From Armigeres subalbatus (Eukaryota; Arthropoda; Insecta; Diptera; Culicidae): 64,000 nucleotides of DNA. The stretch lies in assembly GCF_024139115.2 (NCBI RefSeq), contig NC_085139.1, positions 8,341,533 to 8,405,532 on the forward strand, written 5' to 3'. Below the pieces are notes generated by a model, which did not search any database, was not told where the DNA came from, and was given only the letters and a program-made list of their open reading frames with translations. How positions within the stretch are numbered: position 1 is the stretch's first letter; every line of letters begins with the position of its first letter. The translations under genes were made by a program, and so were the position numbers. This document shows, in pieces, positions 1 to 13,444 of this stretch.

Positions 1-492
1 AGCCTTTGCGGGATGCGTTGAGCTTCTGATAGAACTAGCGTGTTTCTTGAGAACGGCACAGCTGTTCCATCTCCTCGCACTCCGCTTCTTCCAGGCGGCG
101 TTTCTTCTCCTGAAAAAGGCGGGTCTGCTGTCTCCGCTTCCGTCTTGAACGTTCCACGTTATTCCTGGTACCTTGCTGCAGCGCGACCGCCCGCGCTTCG
201 TCCTTCTCCTCCAGAATCTGTCTGCACTCTTCGTCGAAACAATCGTTCCGTCGACTTCGACCCATATACCCGACGTTGTTCTCCGCTGCGTCTTTAATGG
301 CTGCTTTGACTGTATTCCAGAAGTCCTCAAGAGGGGCCCCATCGGGCTCACCCTCTTCCGGCAACGCTGCCTCGAGATGCTGCGCGTATGCAGTGGCGAC
401 ATCAGGTTGCTTCAGTCGCTCTAGGTTGTACCGCGACGGTCGTCGGTACCGAACTTTGTTGATGACGAATAGTTTTGGGCGCAGTTTAACCA
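1..492 (-). mobile_element. Non-LTR retrotransposon fragment (EN-RT linker region)
   Basis: This minus-strand stretch is nearly identical to 35077-35567, inside the large LINE at 33340-36795 (LINE B). It encodes the arginine/glutamate-rich linker between the endonuclease and reverse transcriptase domains. One frame is open from 493 to 35 and stops there. Similarity breaks sharply near 492, so the copy is 5'-truncated; its 3' part lies outside the window. It is a dead fragment, not a gene. Confidence 0.85.
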
Positions 493-1641
493 AATGCTAG
501 CGTCCTACCATGAAAAATTGTTATTATTCCGATCCACAATAGCACCATTCTTCTTGCGGGCGTCTCACCAACGCAAAGGAAGAATCTATTGATTGTGGGC
601 ATCTCACTATGCAAAACTGTGATCATTCCTACCTATAATAAATCTATTCCTCTTATGGACGAAGAAACATTTGAATGCGGGCGTATTTTCACGCAGAACT
701 GTGATGCACTCACAGCTCTTCTTAAGCTCCTTTATATCCTTTCCAAATGATAGATCAAAAATATTCAAAAAGAACTCAAATTTTTCGAAGTTCAGCAACG
801 CTAGCCTTCATCAAAATTCACCTAATCGAAATATTGCCTTCTAATTAGAATGTACCTAATAAACCTGGTATTGTACAAATTTTCTGTTATTCTATTTCAC
901 TATACTTAGATACATGGAACAGGGCGACTGCGTGTTCTTTATATATCAAACTATTGTTTTCAAGAAAAAAAAACTCTGGATAGATTTATTTGAAAACGAC
1001 AACACTGCGGTGTTGAACTTAATATAAAATAAAAAAAAACATTAATAAAGAAAAAAAAAGACAACACTGAAATTATACAACATAGCTTCAAAAATGAACA
1101 GCACTTTTTCATTGGTAAATTCTAGAGTTTCATACTCTTACAGGATATCACTCCTATATTCTTTAATGGTTCTTTCAATTTTACCAAACATTTCCCTTTG
1201 TGTGTATTGGTAATTACACTTTTATTTCAAAATTTTTACTCAAGCTGGATATTATCGTCTTAGCCGACAACAAAGGAAAACAGAGGAACTTGTTTCTAAC
1301 TTAATCAACTTTTGCCCATCACACACTTGGCATAATCCATTAACAAACAAATCAAATTGGCGAGGTTGGATCCAACGAATAACTATATATGTAAATAAAT
1401 GTAAAATAATTCTTAAAAGCAATATCCCTCTGATTCACATAGATATAACAAAACCACACACCAAAAATCTGATTCTGATTTCAGCAAAATCAATAGCTGA
1501 ACCATAATCAGCAAAACAACGTTCTACTCAAATCTGGGAAGAGCAACAGCAAAAAAGTTAAACATCGTCAATGTTTTGTCAATCTGTTGCCTGAAAATAA
1601 GCGTACTGTCTGAGGTCAAGCCAAGATAATCGACCTTATTG
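493..1641. other. Unannotated AT-rich stretch
   Basis: No coding signal, RNA gene or clear repeat structure was recognised. The sequence is AT-rich with short homopolymer runs around 965-1070. Confidence 0.4.
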
Positions 1642-1649
1642 GTCTATTC

Positions 1650-1847
1650 AAAAAATATTTTAGTTACCAGATAAAGATTGTCGCTGTCATCGCTGTCCGG
1701 AACATCTTTTGCTGGCGAGAAAAGGGGAGCTAAATATCAAAGAAAGAAAATCCATACGATTTGACAGCTTGGTACCCGACATGTTCCGGACAGCAGAACA
1801 AAGGGAACCGAAGCGACAATCTTTATCTAGTAACTAAAATATCTTTT
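1650..1847. mobile_element. hAT-like MITE, short copy (AAAAGATATTTTAG family)
   Basis: The 198-bp element has near-perfect terminal inverted repeats of about 35 bp reading A(A)AAGATATTTTAGTTAC inward. It is flanked by an exact 8-bp direct repeat GTCTATTC at 1642-1649 and 1848-1855. An 8-bp duplication is the hallmark of the hAT superfamily. Its ends match the longer copy at 18806-19235, of which it looks like an internally deleted version. There is no coding capacity. Confidence 0.8.
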
Positions 1848-2323
1848 GTCTATTCCAATGTTGTGCCATTTGGGGTAATTTGACAATCCTCTGGCGGAAC
1901 TCAGGCGTTATAATGCTCTAGGTAGTCCAGGCATCGGTAGACCGGACGTCATGACCGCTCTGGAAAGACCGGACCGACCGAGTGGATGAAGATTCTTCAA
2001 GTATGAAGAACCTGTCTTGGTCTCGCGATAGTCGACGATAAATCCCCTCGTCCGCTCCCCCAGGATGAATGTCTTTCCCACAGCAGAACTGAAGAACACC
2101 TCCGGTTTCAGGAGATAGATGGAAGAGGGAATTTTTGCCTTTCTCGTAAGGTACCCCGGGGCAAGTGAAAATACGGGGTAAGCGGGTACTATGACTGCAG
2201 GTGAATCGTTTGGACTATAAACGAATTCACCCGACACAAAAATATTTGGAATCAAAATCATTTAAGGGACCATACTAATGCTATTGCTTGATCATGACTT
2301 TAAACTACCGGGAAAATCTATTA

Positions 2324-2520
2324 CACCCGATTCTTTTTTTACACGGGGAATGTGTTCCGTGTAAAAAAAAGTTTTCAGTTCAAAATTCGAAAATCCGTGT
2401 AAAAAAAGTTTTATGATTTCTCGACGAATCATGCAAAATGGAACAACTTTGCAAAAATTTTGTATGGGATTTTTTCTACACGGTCGTGTAAAAAAATCCG
2501 TGTAAAAACAGAATCGGGTG
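2324..2520. mobile_element. Small TA-flanked MITE (CACCCGATTC ends)
   Basis: The inverted ends are CACCCGATTCT and AGAATCGGGTG, and TA lies on each side (2322-2323, 2521-2522). The motif TTTTTACACGG recurs inside in both orientations. The TA flanks fit a Tc1/mariner-type insertion. No ORF. Confidence 0.7.
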
Positions 2521-2714
2521 TACTTTTATTTTAATTCAATCAATGGATATCCGACTAAATAGTCGTTTCTAAATTTATCATTGATGTGGAAAGTGAATAT
2601 TTTGAGCAATTAAATAACTGTGTGACATCGAAAACTATTTAAAACTTTTAATCAAAGCCAAAATCTGTATTTTGATAAGAAAATTATTTTGAGCTTTTTA
2701 GTGGAATGTCTTCA

Positions 2715-2793
2715 CTTGTCATAAGACGAGTTTATACAATCCCATTGAATTGGTGGAATTCAATGGGATTGTATAAACTCGTCTTATGACAAG
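2715..2793. repeat. Perfect 37-bp inverted repeat (hairpin)
   Basis: The arms 2715-2751 and 2757-2793 are exact reverse complements around a 5-base loop GGTGG. The arm motif (CTTGTCATAAGACGAG, then a match to CAATTCCAC-type sequence) recurs diverged at 44426-44468 and at both ends of the element at 59292-59515. This is therefore the collapsed terminal-repeat palindrome of a dispersed MITE family. Confidence 0.85.
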
Positions 2794-2992
2794 CAAAATC
2801 TGCCATTTTCACTTTCCCTTGATTTTTAACATACATGAGGCAAGTGGGGCATATCTGAACAACATTTTCGATAAAGCTATTTTAATTGTTATTAGACGGT
2901 TGTCTAGTGAAAAATAACTTCGTCATTCATATATCATATGGATCTGAATCAAATGCAGTTTGATTTCGTTGTTAAACAGTATTGTACAGTTA

Positions 2993-3648
2993 GGGTAACT
3001 GTCCTATTTTGGACCCCTAGAGGAAGTGCATCCCAATATGTGCTTATATCTATTGAAATACAGGTTCGATATGGACGGAAATGACACCATTTCAAAGATG
3101 AAAGTCTTATTTCTGAAATAGAAATTTGAAATAGGCTTCAATTATTGATTAATCAGTGAAATTTGCCATTTTCTGAAATGAAAATATTCTTCGTTTTGGA
3201 CAGTGCAACATATTTTGGACCTCCAAATGTACACATTTTGGACACCCCCAATTTAGTCTCTTCAAAGTCGAATTTCTAATTTATCCTGGTCAATTGAGCC
3301 GAAGCCAAGTCTTATCTTTCAATTGGTATGCATCAATGAGAAGATTCCTCCGTTTTAAATTCACAATTTCGACAAAAACTTAATGTGTACGTTCTGAGAT
3401 TTTCAGTGATGTATACTTTTAAGCGTAACGCATTGTAACGCTCGCCTTCTTGAACAAACTAATTTCCTCGAAATTTCATCTAAATATCGTTTTTTCGCAC
3501 GGGAAACCAGTGAAACAGATGCTGAACAATATTAATTTCCTGAAGCCAATGGGAGAAGTAGCAGCGGCATTGTTTTTAGTTCAGAAATCAGAAAAATGTC
3601 GCCAGGAGGGTCAAAAATATGTAGGGGTCCAAATCAAGTTGGTTACCC
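2993..3648. mobile_element. TA-flanked non-autonomous element, GGGTAACTGTCC type
   Basis: The inverted termini are GGGTAACTGTCC at the left and GGTTACCC at the right, with TA on both sides (2991-2992, 3649-3650). The motif TTTGGAC(CCC) is repeated several times near both ends, in opposite orientations. The 99-codon open frame inside (3450-3749) has no recognisable domain and runs past the right terminus, so it is probably fortuitous. Confidence 0.65.
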
Positions 3649-3651
3649 TAA

Positions 3652-6600
3652 TTACCAAATGTGTATTTTATATTCTGAAAATTATCTCCCGAATGAAGAA
3701 GAGCAATGGCTATAACTATGCGATATTCTTACGTTTGCAGTGCAAATAATCTATTTATTCTACAATAGGTAAACAGAATTTGTCTTATGTTTTGTCATTT
3801 TCAAACTTCGCATCATAATTTCAGAAAAATAAAGCGCTTAACACATGAATCGTCTATTTTGTTCTGTTACAAATTAAAAACACTGCGCATCGCCTGAATA
3901 AAAACGTTTCATCTGAAGTACTGATTTATGTAATAATTTGTGTTCTGAAAAGAGAAAAATTTATTCATACGAAAAGTGAATAAATATTTGCTTATCCTGA
4001 CCACCTAAAACATTTGATACAAAAGTAAGCTAATGGAAAACAAGACAATAGCCAAATAAACAGTAAATCGGCTGTTGTCTTGTTCTTATATAATAGTGAA
4101 TTTTGGAAAAATCTCCCAAAGATGTCTGAAGGAATGCTTAAATTCTTGAGGAATATATCGGAATTTTCAGAATTTCCAAAAAAAAATTTTTAGATATCCC
4201 ATGATAGTTCTTCACAAGTCTGGAAGCAATTCCAAATTCATGTAAGATACCTGAATAATTTGATGGGATTTCTGGGAGAGTTGAATGGAACAAATAATTC
4301 AAAATTAAAACCAAAATTTTCATGCGATCATTTTGAAAGAAAATAACAATCCAAGCTGAAAGACAAATAACATAAGTTATCGTAGTGAATTGGAATTTAA
4401 TCCTTAAAGCTAAATATTATTTTCATTGTTGCTCATTCCCTAAAGTAAAGTGCACGAGAAATGCAAACATTTTAAAACGGCTATGCTTTACACGGAACCG
4501 CGAAACACTTTATGGTTCGTTTCACTCAAATCCGCCCTTGCGTGGAAGAAGCCAAAAATAAGTAAAATGCGAAACAATCCGGTGAGTACTTTGCCTTTAC
4601 TTCCGTGTTGAATTTTCACCCACTATGAAGTTTCACCAACTTAAATTTATGTTATTTTCACTCACCCGAGACTATGGTGAAAACAACTCAATTTTGGCTT
4701 CTTCCACGGAACAACACACGTTGGGTCGATGCAGCTCTCTTTGTTTATTATATCATTCATGAGAGAGAGTGAGAAACAACCTAATATTGAGTTGAAAATT
4801 AGAACTTCGTACTCAAAGTTGAGTTCTTTGAACTTTTTTTAGGTTTTTTTTTTCTGTGTAGGTGATGATTGAAAGTAGATCGGCGCTCAGGTCTATGCCA
4901 AAATGATGGCATAGAGGGTATGTGTGATTGATAGTAAGTGCCATTGTGCCTTTGATGTAAATTTGCAACGATATTTACCGCTTCAGACCTCACGAAAATC
5001 AATCGAAAATCAACCGTTGTTGTATGCATTCCTCAGATTTATACTAAGAGTGTGATATAATTTTAGAGTTCTTTAGGTTAGAGTTCCATTTCTCATTGAA
5101 TTTTATGATGCATTAGAATTGCACCTTCGCCGATAGGTGAATTAATAAGTTTTTTTTATTTGTGAACTCCCATGCACGCCTTTGTTTTCCTTTCTGCATA
5201 GTTTCTTCTGTATAGGGCTGATCTGCGGTACCAATTTTGGTAGCTTGCGGGAGAGCCCCAACCCAGCTAGTTTAAAATACCATTACGATCATCTTCGTAT
5301 GTACGCGGATGGATGCACGATCATGATTCGTCAAAGCAACCCATCGAAATTCTTTCGTCAGTCAAGCTACACTTGCATACAAAAAACTACGCTTGCTTTG
5401 TCCGAGGAACGCTCTGTAATCGGAAGTGACGCTGCGATGCGTCCTAGATTCCCAATCGTTCCTTTATATTTTTGCCGCATGACGCCCTTGCATACCCGCC
5501 CTTTTGTATGACTTAGGACACTAATCAAAGCCAACATCCCGCAAAACAAACACGGGACTGATCTGGTTTCGAAACGGATGCATTACCAACACCCCTCGAG
5601 AGCCCAATTTAGAAGAGCTATTTCAAATAACAGACCGCAAATTTTGAACATTTCCCAAGATTGTTGGTTTTGTTATCTTTCGGTTTTGTGGCGAAAATTC
5701 ATTGCCATGATGAGAAGGCGGCTTGAGATGCTTTGATCCTTGCCGCGCACTAGGTAAATATTCCGGGGGTGGATGACAGGTAGCGTAAAGCGCTACCTTT
5801 GAGAGGACAAGTGGCTTCTTGAAGGATGCCGATCCATGCGGAACAGGTTGCAAGTTCCGTTCAGGGTGTGAAAATAATAAGATAATTCCATTATAAGGTA
5901 CTTGAATGGTCTAGAAAGGAAGCGAAATGAAGGAATCATGTTTACAAATTGGACTCCCACTTTGGTCTACTACAGATGCAACACATAATTGTCTAGTTTG
6001 ATTTACATCTTTCAATATCTTTCTACGACCTCAAATTCCAGGTATGCGGGTCATCTTAAGACCACCCTGTTCAGAATGAATAAATAAAGTCATTAATTAA
6101 TTCACTCACTCCCGAACGATGGCGCACGATTGCTCGCGATCGATTCCCAAATCGCTCCTTGATGGCCTTCACCCACAAAAAAAAAACTGAAACTCGATCA
6201 TAACCCGCCAGATATAGAGAGATAAATCAATTCTATTCGGGATTCGATCTGAAAAGGATGAAATCGTTGTCCGTTAGTTCGAGTATAAACCCGCGCGTCC
6301 GTCGACGTGGGGGAATTGTAATCAAGACACGGTCATTACGGGATCGGGATCTGCGGTCGACCGACATAGTTCTTTCCACACGCACATTTCTCCAACGCCT
6401 ACTTTGTTGATGCGGTTAGGGCCTTTTGAGAAGAAAGCCCCGGCGAAGGAATTTGTCGATCGTAAATTATGCGGTCGTATAGAATGCCATGCACGCGGCT
6501 AATAATATCCCTTCGGGGTGTAACGATTAGGCGTCTAGCCGAAAGGGTCCTTTCGCTTGGCGCAGCGATTATTCCCACAGCCTTCGGATGCGACGGCAAA

Positions 6601-9600
6601 CGGCAAACACCATAAACCACAACGGGTATTGGTCTCCTGTGTTCTCCGGACAAAAGAAAATCGGAGGGACGTAAGGAGAGAGAGGAGACTGCAATTAAAA
6701 AAAATCTGAAACAAGAAACAAATTTACACTTGGCACAACACTGAGTGGGTCTTGAGATTTTGCATAAGAGGTCTCTAGTGGGGCACAAGTTTCTGTTTTG
6801 TTTCGGATACGATTCGAGGAGATGATGGGAAGGAGACTTGGAATTGGTGATTTGCGCTGATGAGAGGAGCACTTCGGTAGTTCACACAAACTGGTGCAAT
6901 CCCAATGAACCAGAAAAATGTTAGATACGCTAATTGTTTTAGTTTTTAAGACTTTTTTGAAACAAGTTCATCAGGCAAGTTTTGTTTACATGAGTATTTT
7001 GAAAATATTCTTGTTTGGAAAATTTTACAAACTTCTTTTAACACCTACGGATCCCACACAGATAATTTCAAATCTTGGTGACCAATCCAAGTTTGAACTC
7101 ATAAATTTCAAACAGCCCGGAGGACAACCGTTCGACCGTTTCGTAAACGTCAAAATTATTCACCGATCCTATCACTCTACTTGCGTCGGTAAGACGTCGG
7201 GCGTGTGCCCTTCCGAATAAAACCGGCTCAAGGTAATATTTCAGCCAAGTTTATGGGTCCATCTGACAAATGTGACGTGGCGCACCGGGTCCTCCAACCC
7301 TTGCACGCGAAGGACCCAGAAGTCCATCATTTAGCGATCCATTGTTTGCTTGGATGTAAATGAAGGTCCGTTTTGCGATCCGAACGAAACGACGTATCAC
7401 GACGAGGCGCAATGTGTGTGTGCTTGTTCTGGCTCTCAGCTATTTCTTGGATGGGTCGCCTCGGCGGTGTGGGTCGGTGAACCCGTTTTTGCCGTTTCGA
7501 GTGATGATGCGGAGAAACCCCCTTTCCAGCAAATGAAGACATCCGCATCCGTAAGAAGGACGACATTAATAAGACAGCCAAATTGGCAACCGCGGTCAAT
7601 TTTTTTTTCGAACGGGTGAAAAAAGTTTGGGACCCGTCAAAGAATCACTCATAACTCACGCGCGGCACGACGCTAATTAGTAATGGGGCCAACTCTGGAC
7701 GTGCCTGCACTTCGGCACTGCACTCCACACATTCAGCATCATAAGCATCGCCGCTGCATTTGGTGTTTGTTTTAGCGCTTCGCAAAACCCGCGTCGTATA
7801 GTGATGGCATGGCATGCTGTGTCAGATACTTCACTCCCTCTGTGGCTCTTCATAGGAAGTTGAGAAGGGTTATGGATTGAACGGAAAATTATGTAAAACC
7901 GTTGGACGATTCCGGGGATACGGGATCATAGTTGGCAGGGATTAACGGAAAAAAGTTGACGAAGGTACGGCGTTCCAGGAATGTCTTTAGATCTTCGACG
8001 CGTGTTCTTGTTTATATTTTTCAAACGCGTAGGAGGGGGTCCTTGAGGAAGTCTTGTCGATTTTTTTCCTTGGAATAAATTAAATAAAGTGGCTAATTTT
8101 CTAGTCACCGCTGCAATAAACATGGCTGTGGTGACCGAAAGATAACGGAAAATTAATTGATGCAGTGAAAAAAAAAAGGAATTTCTTAATAGATTTTTTT
8201 TTGAAATTATTTAATTTAAGGCGATTTTCTACTGGGAGAACCAATGAAAAAATGTTCAAAGTGGATTAAATACTCAGGACTGAAGTATTTTATTAATGCG
8301 CAATAACATATCGTACTAATTTTTTTCATATCTAATACCATTTTCGTAGCTTACCAAAAACCTCTATCACAAATTTTTGCAAGCATATGTCGCCGCTTTT
8401 CGCACGTGCCTAGGTCACGCAGGCTACCTTGATAGAAGCGACAGCCGAATTTATCACTATAGGAAGCCGTCAAAATCGACAATGTCCCTTCCTTTTACAA
8501 CGCTACATTTTCATTTTTGTATCTACCATATCACGTAATATGTAGAAGACGCCGATCTTAACATTGACTCCAGACCGCTGGCTGCCAGCAACAGTGCGGC
8601 GGTCAAGTTAACGGCCACCTGAAATTCGATCCTGCAAAAAGAGCAAACCAAAACCGTTCCGAGCCATACCCTTTTTGTTAGACGACCTACCGCAGTTGGA
8701 ACCCATTATTCGGGATTGCTAATCAATCTATACGCAACGTTCGCAGCGAAAAAACGATTTCTAATTGATTATGGGAGCTAGCATGTGGGTCCAGATTCGA
8801 AAGTGAATCGGCAAGGCCTAGGCTCTCTACGATGTGAAAAAATGCGGTGTTTTGATCGTTCGCGTCAAGGTAGGCGTTGACCAAAGTGTAAACATAGTCC
8901 TAGCAAAAAGCCTGGCATGTGCGTAGAGTGCCAGAGTGGTATAAGGCAAAAAAGAGGATTGCTTCGTTTTTGCTGATTGCCGTCAATCTTTTGCAGGTGT
9001 ACTCGGCTACGCAGTGAACCCTTCTTCTTGGAAAATGGGGGTTTATTAGATAATAAAACATTTGTCATATTCATTTTCTTATATAAAACTGCTTCGAAAG
9101 TCGTGCATTTTCATTCTTCAATTCAATTTTTAAAAGAAAACTAAATTTTATAGGAAATGTGGTCAGCTATATTCTTTTGAATTAGAACAATGTTTCCAGA
9201 ATACACTTTTCTAGAATATATTTCTAGAATTATATTGGCTTGCTATTTCTAGAATATATTGATCAAGTACATAATAAAATTTTACAATCGAGTAGATTGC
9301 CTTCACCTAAAGTCTTAGGCTAAAGGGAAATTAATCAGAAACCTGTACTAGGTTATAATTATAAAAATGGAGCCAATCATAAAAAAAAAATTCCAAATTG
9401 CGTAGTTCATTAGAACAACCACTTTCCGGGAACTAGAAATACAAGAAAAACAGGAAGTAGGTCACAAGGAAGTAGCTAAGGTGTTCGACGGAGGAAATTA
9501 AAAACATCTCATTTTTCAAGAGGCCTTTAAAAATCGCACTGAAAGCTAGTCACGTCTTGGGTAATTACTGTCGATACAAAACAAAAAAGTTCTTGGACGG

Positions 9601-11193
9601 GGTGGAGGAGTATGTAGGTTAAAAAATAACCCACTGCACTGGGAGCCCCTTTCGAGTGGGGTCAAATTACGCTTTGTTCGCATTTAATGCTCATCATGGC
9701 ACTTCTTAGTATCGAGCGGTGCTGCCGTCGTTGACTTTCCAATACGAGCGGTGTGTGTGGTTTGGGACATTTTCCAAATGAGTGAGCAATGAGCAACTCT
9801 GCCTTTGGGTAGGTAGCATACATCATCTCTTCGGTTCGCGTTGCAGGTGAGCCTTTTTTTGATTATATCAATAAAAACTCAAAGGTGCAGCCCAATCGGG
9901 TTGTACGCAAAGGTGACGTAGAACTACATAGCTATTCGAAAATGATGGTATTTGCCATAATAATTTGTCTCCTTTTATTGACATTGAGCAAACTGCTCGG
10001 AGGCCAACTCAATCAAGAAGTCGAATAGTTGTTGTCAGTTGGATGGACTTTGAGTCTCTAACCGTGGAATTAACATGACTCATCGGCCGCTGAAGCCACT
10101 CGACTTGCTTTCAGTCGGGGACATCACAATCCTTACCTTGCCAAGTACGCTTACATCGCGGGCGAAAACCAAACGTTGCAAATAAATATATTTGCGTTTG
10201 GTTTCACGCCACTGCTTATTTCTCCTTTATTTCGTCAATTTTTGAGGATGATGTCCTCCAAAAAGGTCTTTATACAAAAGGTTGATCCGACAATCCGATA
10301 TGAACTTTCTTCAAAGTGCAAAACTCAATCGTAACTAGCGAATTTGAAAGCGCGTCGGAGGGAGATAATGTAGTGAATTTTAATGGATGGAATCACTAAC
10401 AGCAACCAAACTACCACGCCTAACCCGATGCCACAGAAACAGTCCATTTTCGCTATTAACTCTTTCTTTTCATAAAATGTTGGTCCTGAGAAAAACCAAT
10501 TTTCTTTTCCCAATGTTCCTTTCCAACTAACTGACACCACAATTTGTAATAAATTTTCAGCATCTACACTGGCGGAGCGGGATCGCCACAGTGCTTTTTT
10601 TTATGGTCAACCCTTTCTTCATACGAAATTATGGTTCGTTGAGGTTGAATGATCTGCAGCAACACATCGAGCACCACCACCAATGCGATGGATTTTCTTT
10701 GAAAATGTTATTAGCGCCTCCGTGATGCTGTGTCCGCTCCGCTTTGATGCGTCTGCTATGCGTAAAATCTTGTTCAAACTGAGGATTAGATCCAAACCCG
10801 CAAGTGATTGATTTTTGATGTCTGTGCTAGTGATGCATGTACGTGATTGGTTAGTTTACCAATTTCTAAACTTTTTTTCAATTGTCGATAATAAATAGTT
10901 AAAAATCAGTATTTTCAAATAAATACAAAGAAGCGTTGACTCATCCTTGATCGAATGGTCCAAAAAAATTGAAAATCCATCGAGAAACGGCTTAGATATT
11001 AAAGTTTAAAGTCTATCATATTTTCGCGAAGGTCCCCGATTTTCGCAATCGTAAAGTGTACCCCAATATAGAAAACACAGACGTAGTCCTACGTCAAAAA
11101 ATCAATACCTCATAAGATTTGCTCTGCAGTTAGCCTACACAAAACAAACTGAACGTAGTTGAACAGGTTCCTCTATGTCAGGGTCAATGACAT
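3652..11193. other. Long unannotated intergenic stretch
   Basis: No gene can be supported across these 7.5 kb. The open frames are short, isolated and lack domain signatures or splice context. Structures seen are minor: a short inverted repeat containing GTGGAAGAAGCCAAAA (about 4536 and 4692), and three copies of TTCTAGAATATATT-like sequence at 9205-9270. The stretch around 6300-6600 is richer in GC than its surroundings and might be regulatory, but nothing identifies it. Confidence 0.4.
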
Positions 11194-11413
11194 CTTCTTC
11201 TTCTTCTTCTTCAATGGCTCTACATTCCAACTGGAACTTGGCCTGCTTTTCAACTAAGTATTCTATTAGCATTTTCTCAGTTGTTAATTGAAAGCTTTTC
11301 TATGCCCGCCATTGCATGAGTATGTATCTTGTGTGGCAAGTACAATGGATACACTATGCCCAGGGTGTCGAGAATGATTCCAACCCGAAAACATCCTAGA
11401 CCAAACCGAGAAT
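11194..11413 (-). mobile_element. tRNA-derived SINE, 5'-truncated
   Basis: On the minus strand it ends in a (GAA)n tail (the TTCTTC run at 11194-11211 on the plus strand). A degenerate RNA polymerase III B-box lies near 11400 (CTCGATTCTCGG). The body shares its CCTGGGCATA segment with the Feilai-type SINE at 41574-41866. The A-box end is missing. Confidence 0.6.
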
Positions 11414-11639
11414 CGAGCAGTTGGCGATTTCTGAGTTGACGAGACGGTGCATGAAATCGAACATTCACCAAGATGTAACGACAGTCAGTACAGTAGTAAA
11501 TTGTGCCATCCAACTGCAAATCACTGTTTTCGGATGTTTCTGCATACATTTTTTCATATAAATTCCCAAAGAGTTTAGCACCGCCCAAACGTTGACCGAT
11601 TTGGCTGATATTTTATCCAGAGCATCAGGGCATTAAATA

Positions 11640-11948
11640 GAACCGAATAAGAGGGTGGCCAATGAAAAAATTTGAAAAAGTATTACCACCATCTTAATGA
11701 ACATCATCGAACTGTGTTGTGTTACGCCGTAAAAATCCCAGCATAGCGTTTGCCTTAGCTTGCTGTCGAGAACGATTCCAAGGTCTTTGATCGATGTAAC
11801 TCTCTGAAGCGCTGTGTGACTCAGACAATAATCGTAGGTTACAGAAGACCGACAACGAGTGGATGTTATTTCGTCGAGTTTATCTGCATACCATTGATCT
11901 TACACCAGTTTGAAACATATTCAATATCTGTGTGCAATGAATTTATAG
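11640..11948 (-). pseudogene. Jockey-like reverse transcriptase 3' fragment
   Basis: Minus-strand translation gives, in shifting frames, the post-catalytic signature of Jockey RTs: a stretch like TSIKDLGIVLDSKL near 11760-11800, then NAMLGFLRR. Frameshifts and stops break it. It stops at the inverted-repeat element beginning at 11949. Confidence 0.6.
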
Positions 11949-12157
11949 TTAGGGACCGGGATCATTTGGGCAGCCCCCCCTATTCCCGTCTGCAACCTTA
12001 ATAACTCGACCGCGCTCCAGCTTGATTTTTTGTACATCACTAGATATCGACAGAAACTAACCATGTACAAAAAATCAAGCCATTTGGCTGGAACGCAGTC
12101 GAGTTTTTAAGGTTGCGGACGGGAATAGGGGGTGCTGTCCAAATGGTTCTCTACCCT
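11949..12157. mobile_element. Inverted-repeat MITE with ~90-bp arms
   Basis: The left arm 11949-12037 and right arm 12063-12157 are imperfect reverse complements around a 25-base spacer. Both include TATTCCCGTC(T/C)GCAACCTTAA and TTGATTTTTTGTACAT. The outer ends read AGGGACCGGGATCATTTGG and CCAAATGGTTCTCTACCCT. No coding potential. Confidence 0.75.
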
Positions 12158-12162
12158 ATTTG

Positions 12163-12380
12163 AATTCTCGTTTGGCAGTGTGTAATATGCATAATATCCA
12201 TTGCCGATATCTATCTTATCGACCTTACGAGGCATAATTTGAATTGAGCGTCAGTAGGCCATGGCTTACAACCAAAACAATCAGTTTTTCCCCTGATTAG
12301 TTACGAACGACACGTAAGTACTATTTTGGCCCCGACAAATACCTAACGAACTCAGCTGGTCCTTTTCCGATGACACGAGG
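12163..12380. repeat. Dispersed repeat R, copy 1
   Basis: This segment, from GAATTCTCGTTTGGCAGTGTG to GAGGCCACACA, matches 18677-18805 plus 19236-19379. The second copy is split by a MITE. The nature of the repeat is unknown. Confidence 0.7.
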
Positions 12381-12540
12381 CCACACATTTGGCGATCCTT
12401 GCCGGGTATAATTTGGACTTTACGTTAATTTTTCGATTCACCAGATAACCTTGCTGTTTATCAAATTAATAAAATCCGCATCGGAGAAGGATGGATCGAT
12501 CAAAGTTAATAAATAAAAATCCACAATGAAACTACAAAAA

Positions 12541-12712
12541 AGCGTGGGTGCTGCTCGCAAAAGTGCTCTGTGCGTGAGAAATTGCTTAAATATTTTGAGC
12601 GCAAGTGGTGCTCGCAAAAGTGCTCACTGCGTGTGAAAAATCGCTAAAATATTTTGAGCGCGAGTGGTGCTCAGTGCGTATCCAAATCGCTAAAACATTA
12701 TTACTGAGCGAG
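12541..12712. repeat. ~59-bp minisatellite, block 1
   Basis: About three degenerate units of the pattern GTGCTCGCAAAAGTGCTC, GTGCGTGTGAAAAATCGCT, AAAACATTTTGAGCGCGAG. The same unit forms block 2 at 15787-16112, beyond the LINE. Confidence 0.8.
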
Positions 12713-12715
12713 TCG

Positions 12716-13440
12716 GAAGGACCTGGTCCAGGGCAAGGGACTCTTAGGGTCGGCTTTGCAGGGCTGGTCAAGGGCACAAGTAAAACACGTTGTTTCTAAA
12801 TTATTTTCAATATTTTTCTAACTTACTGCGTGGTGTCTGTGGGTGTAGTGTGTATGGTTGCGGCTGGCCGATAAAAAGAACACTTGTGGCGGGTTGCTGG
12901 GGTTCAACAGGAGGACGGGATACTCGGCGACTCGGAATCTACCACTTTCAATGGTTATGCACTATGCAGTGACTTGGGTGGCTCACTCTGATAGCCGACT
13001 TCTCCGGATCGACGATAGTGTTTGTCCGGCAGAGGAATACGGTTCAGCGGGACCGAATCGGCCACAATAACTTGGACCGGGATCTGAGAGAACCCTTACT
13101 GGAGTTTCTGGGGTGAATCGCCCTATTGTGGACTCCTTAATCCGAAACTTGCTGGGTCCTGGGAGTAAAGGGTTTCGAGTATATCGTTAACAAGGTTCGA
13201 TGCTCGCTATCACTCGAATTAGTATTAAGAATATCTTTCTGAAACTGTGATAACCAACTAACTACGGTTAGATTAAATTGGTATAATGTGGTTTCTCAAC
13301 TTTTTTAATATTGTGTTAAGTAGGTGATTGTTCAGTGTACAGACGGTGTTCTTGTTAACATATTTTGTTCTTATATACTAACACTTGGAGTGATTTTATT
13401 TTTATTTCATAATAACAATACTAACGCATAACAACTTTAT
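12716..13440. other. Unannotated stretch
   Basis: Non-repetitive sequence between the minisatellite and the 3' end of the LINE. The short plus-strand frames here (about 60-70 codons) overlap each other and show no domain. Confidence 0.4.
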
Positions 13441-13444
13441 TGAT

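Noticed and set aside
6399..6872. Minus-strand 157-codon frame as a possible gene
   Set aside because: No recognisable domain, no convincing start or splice context, isolated in intergenic DNA.
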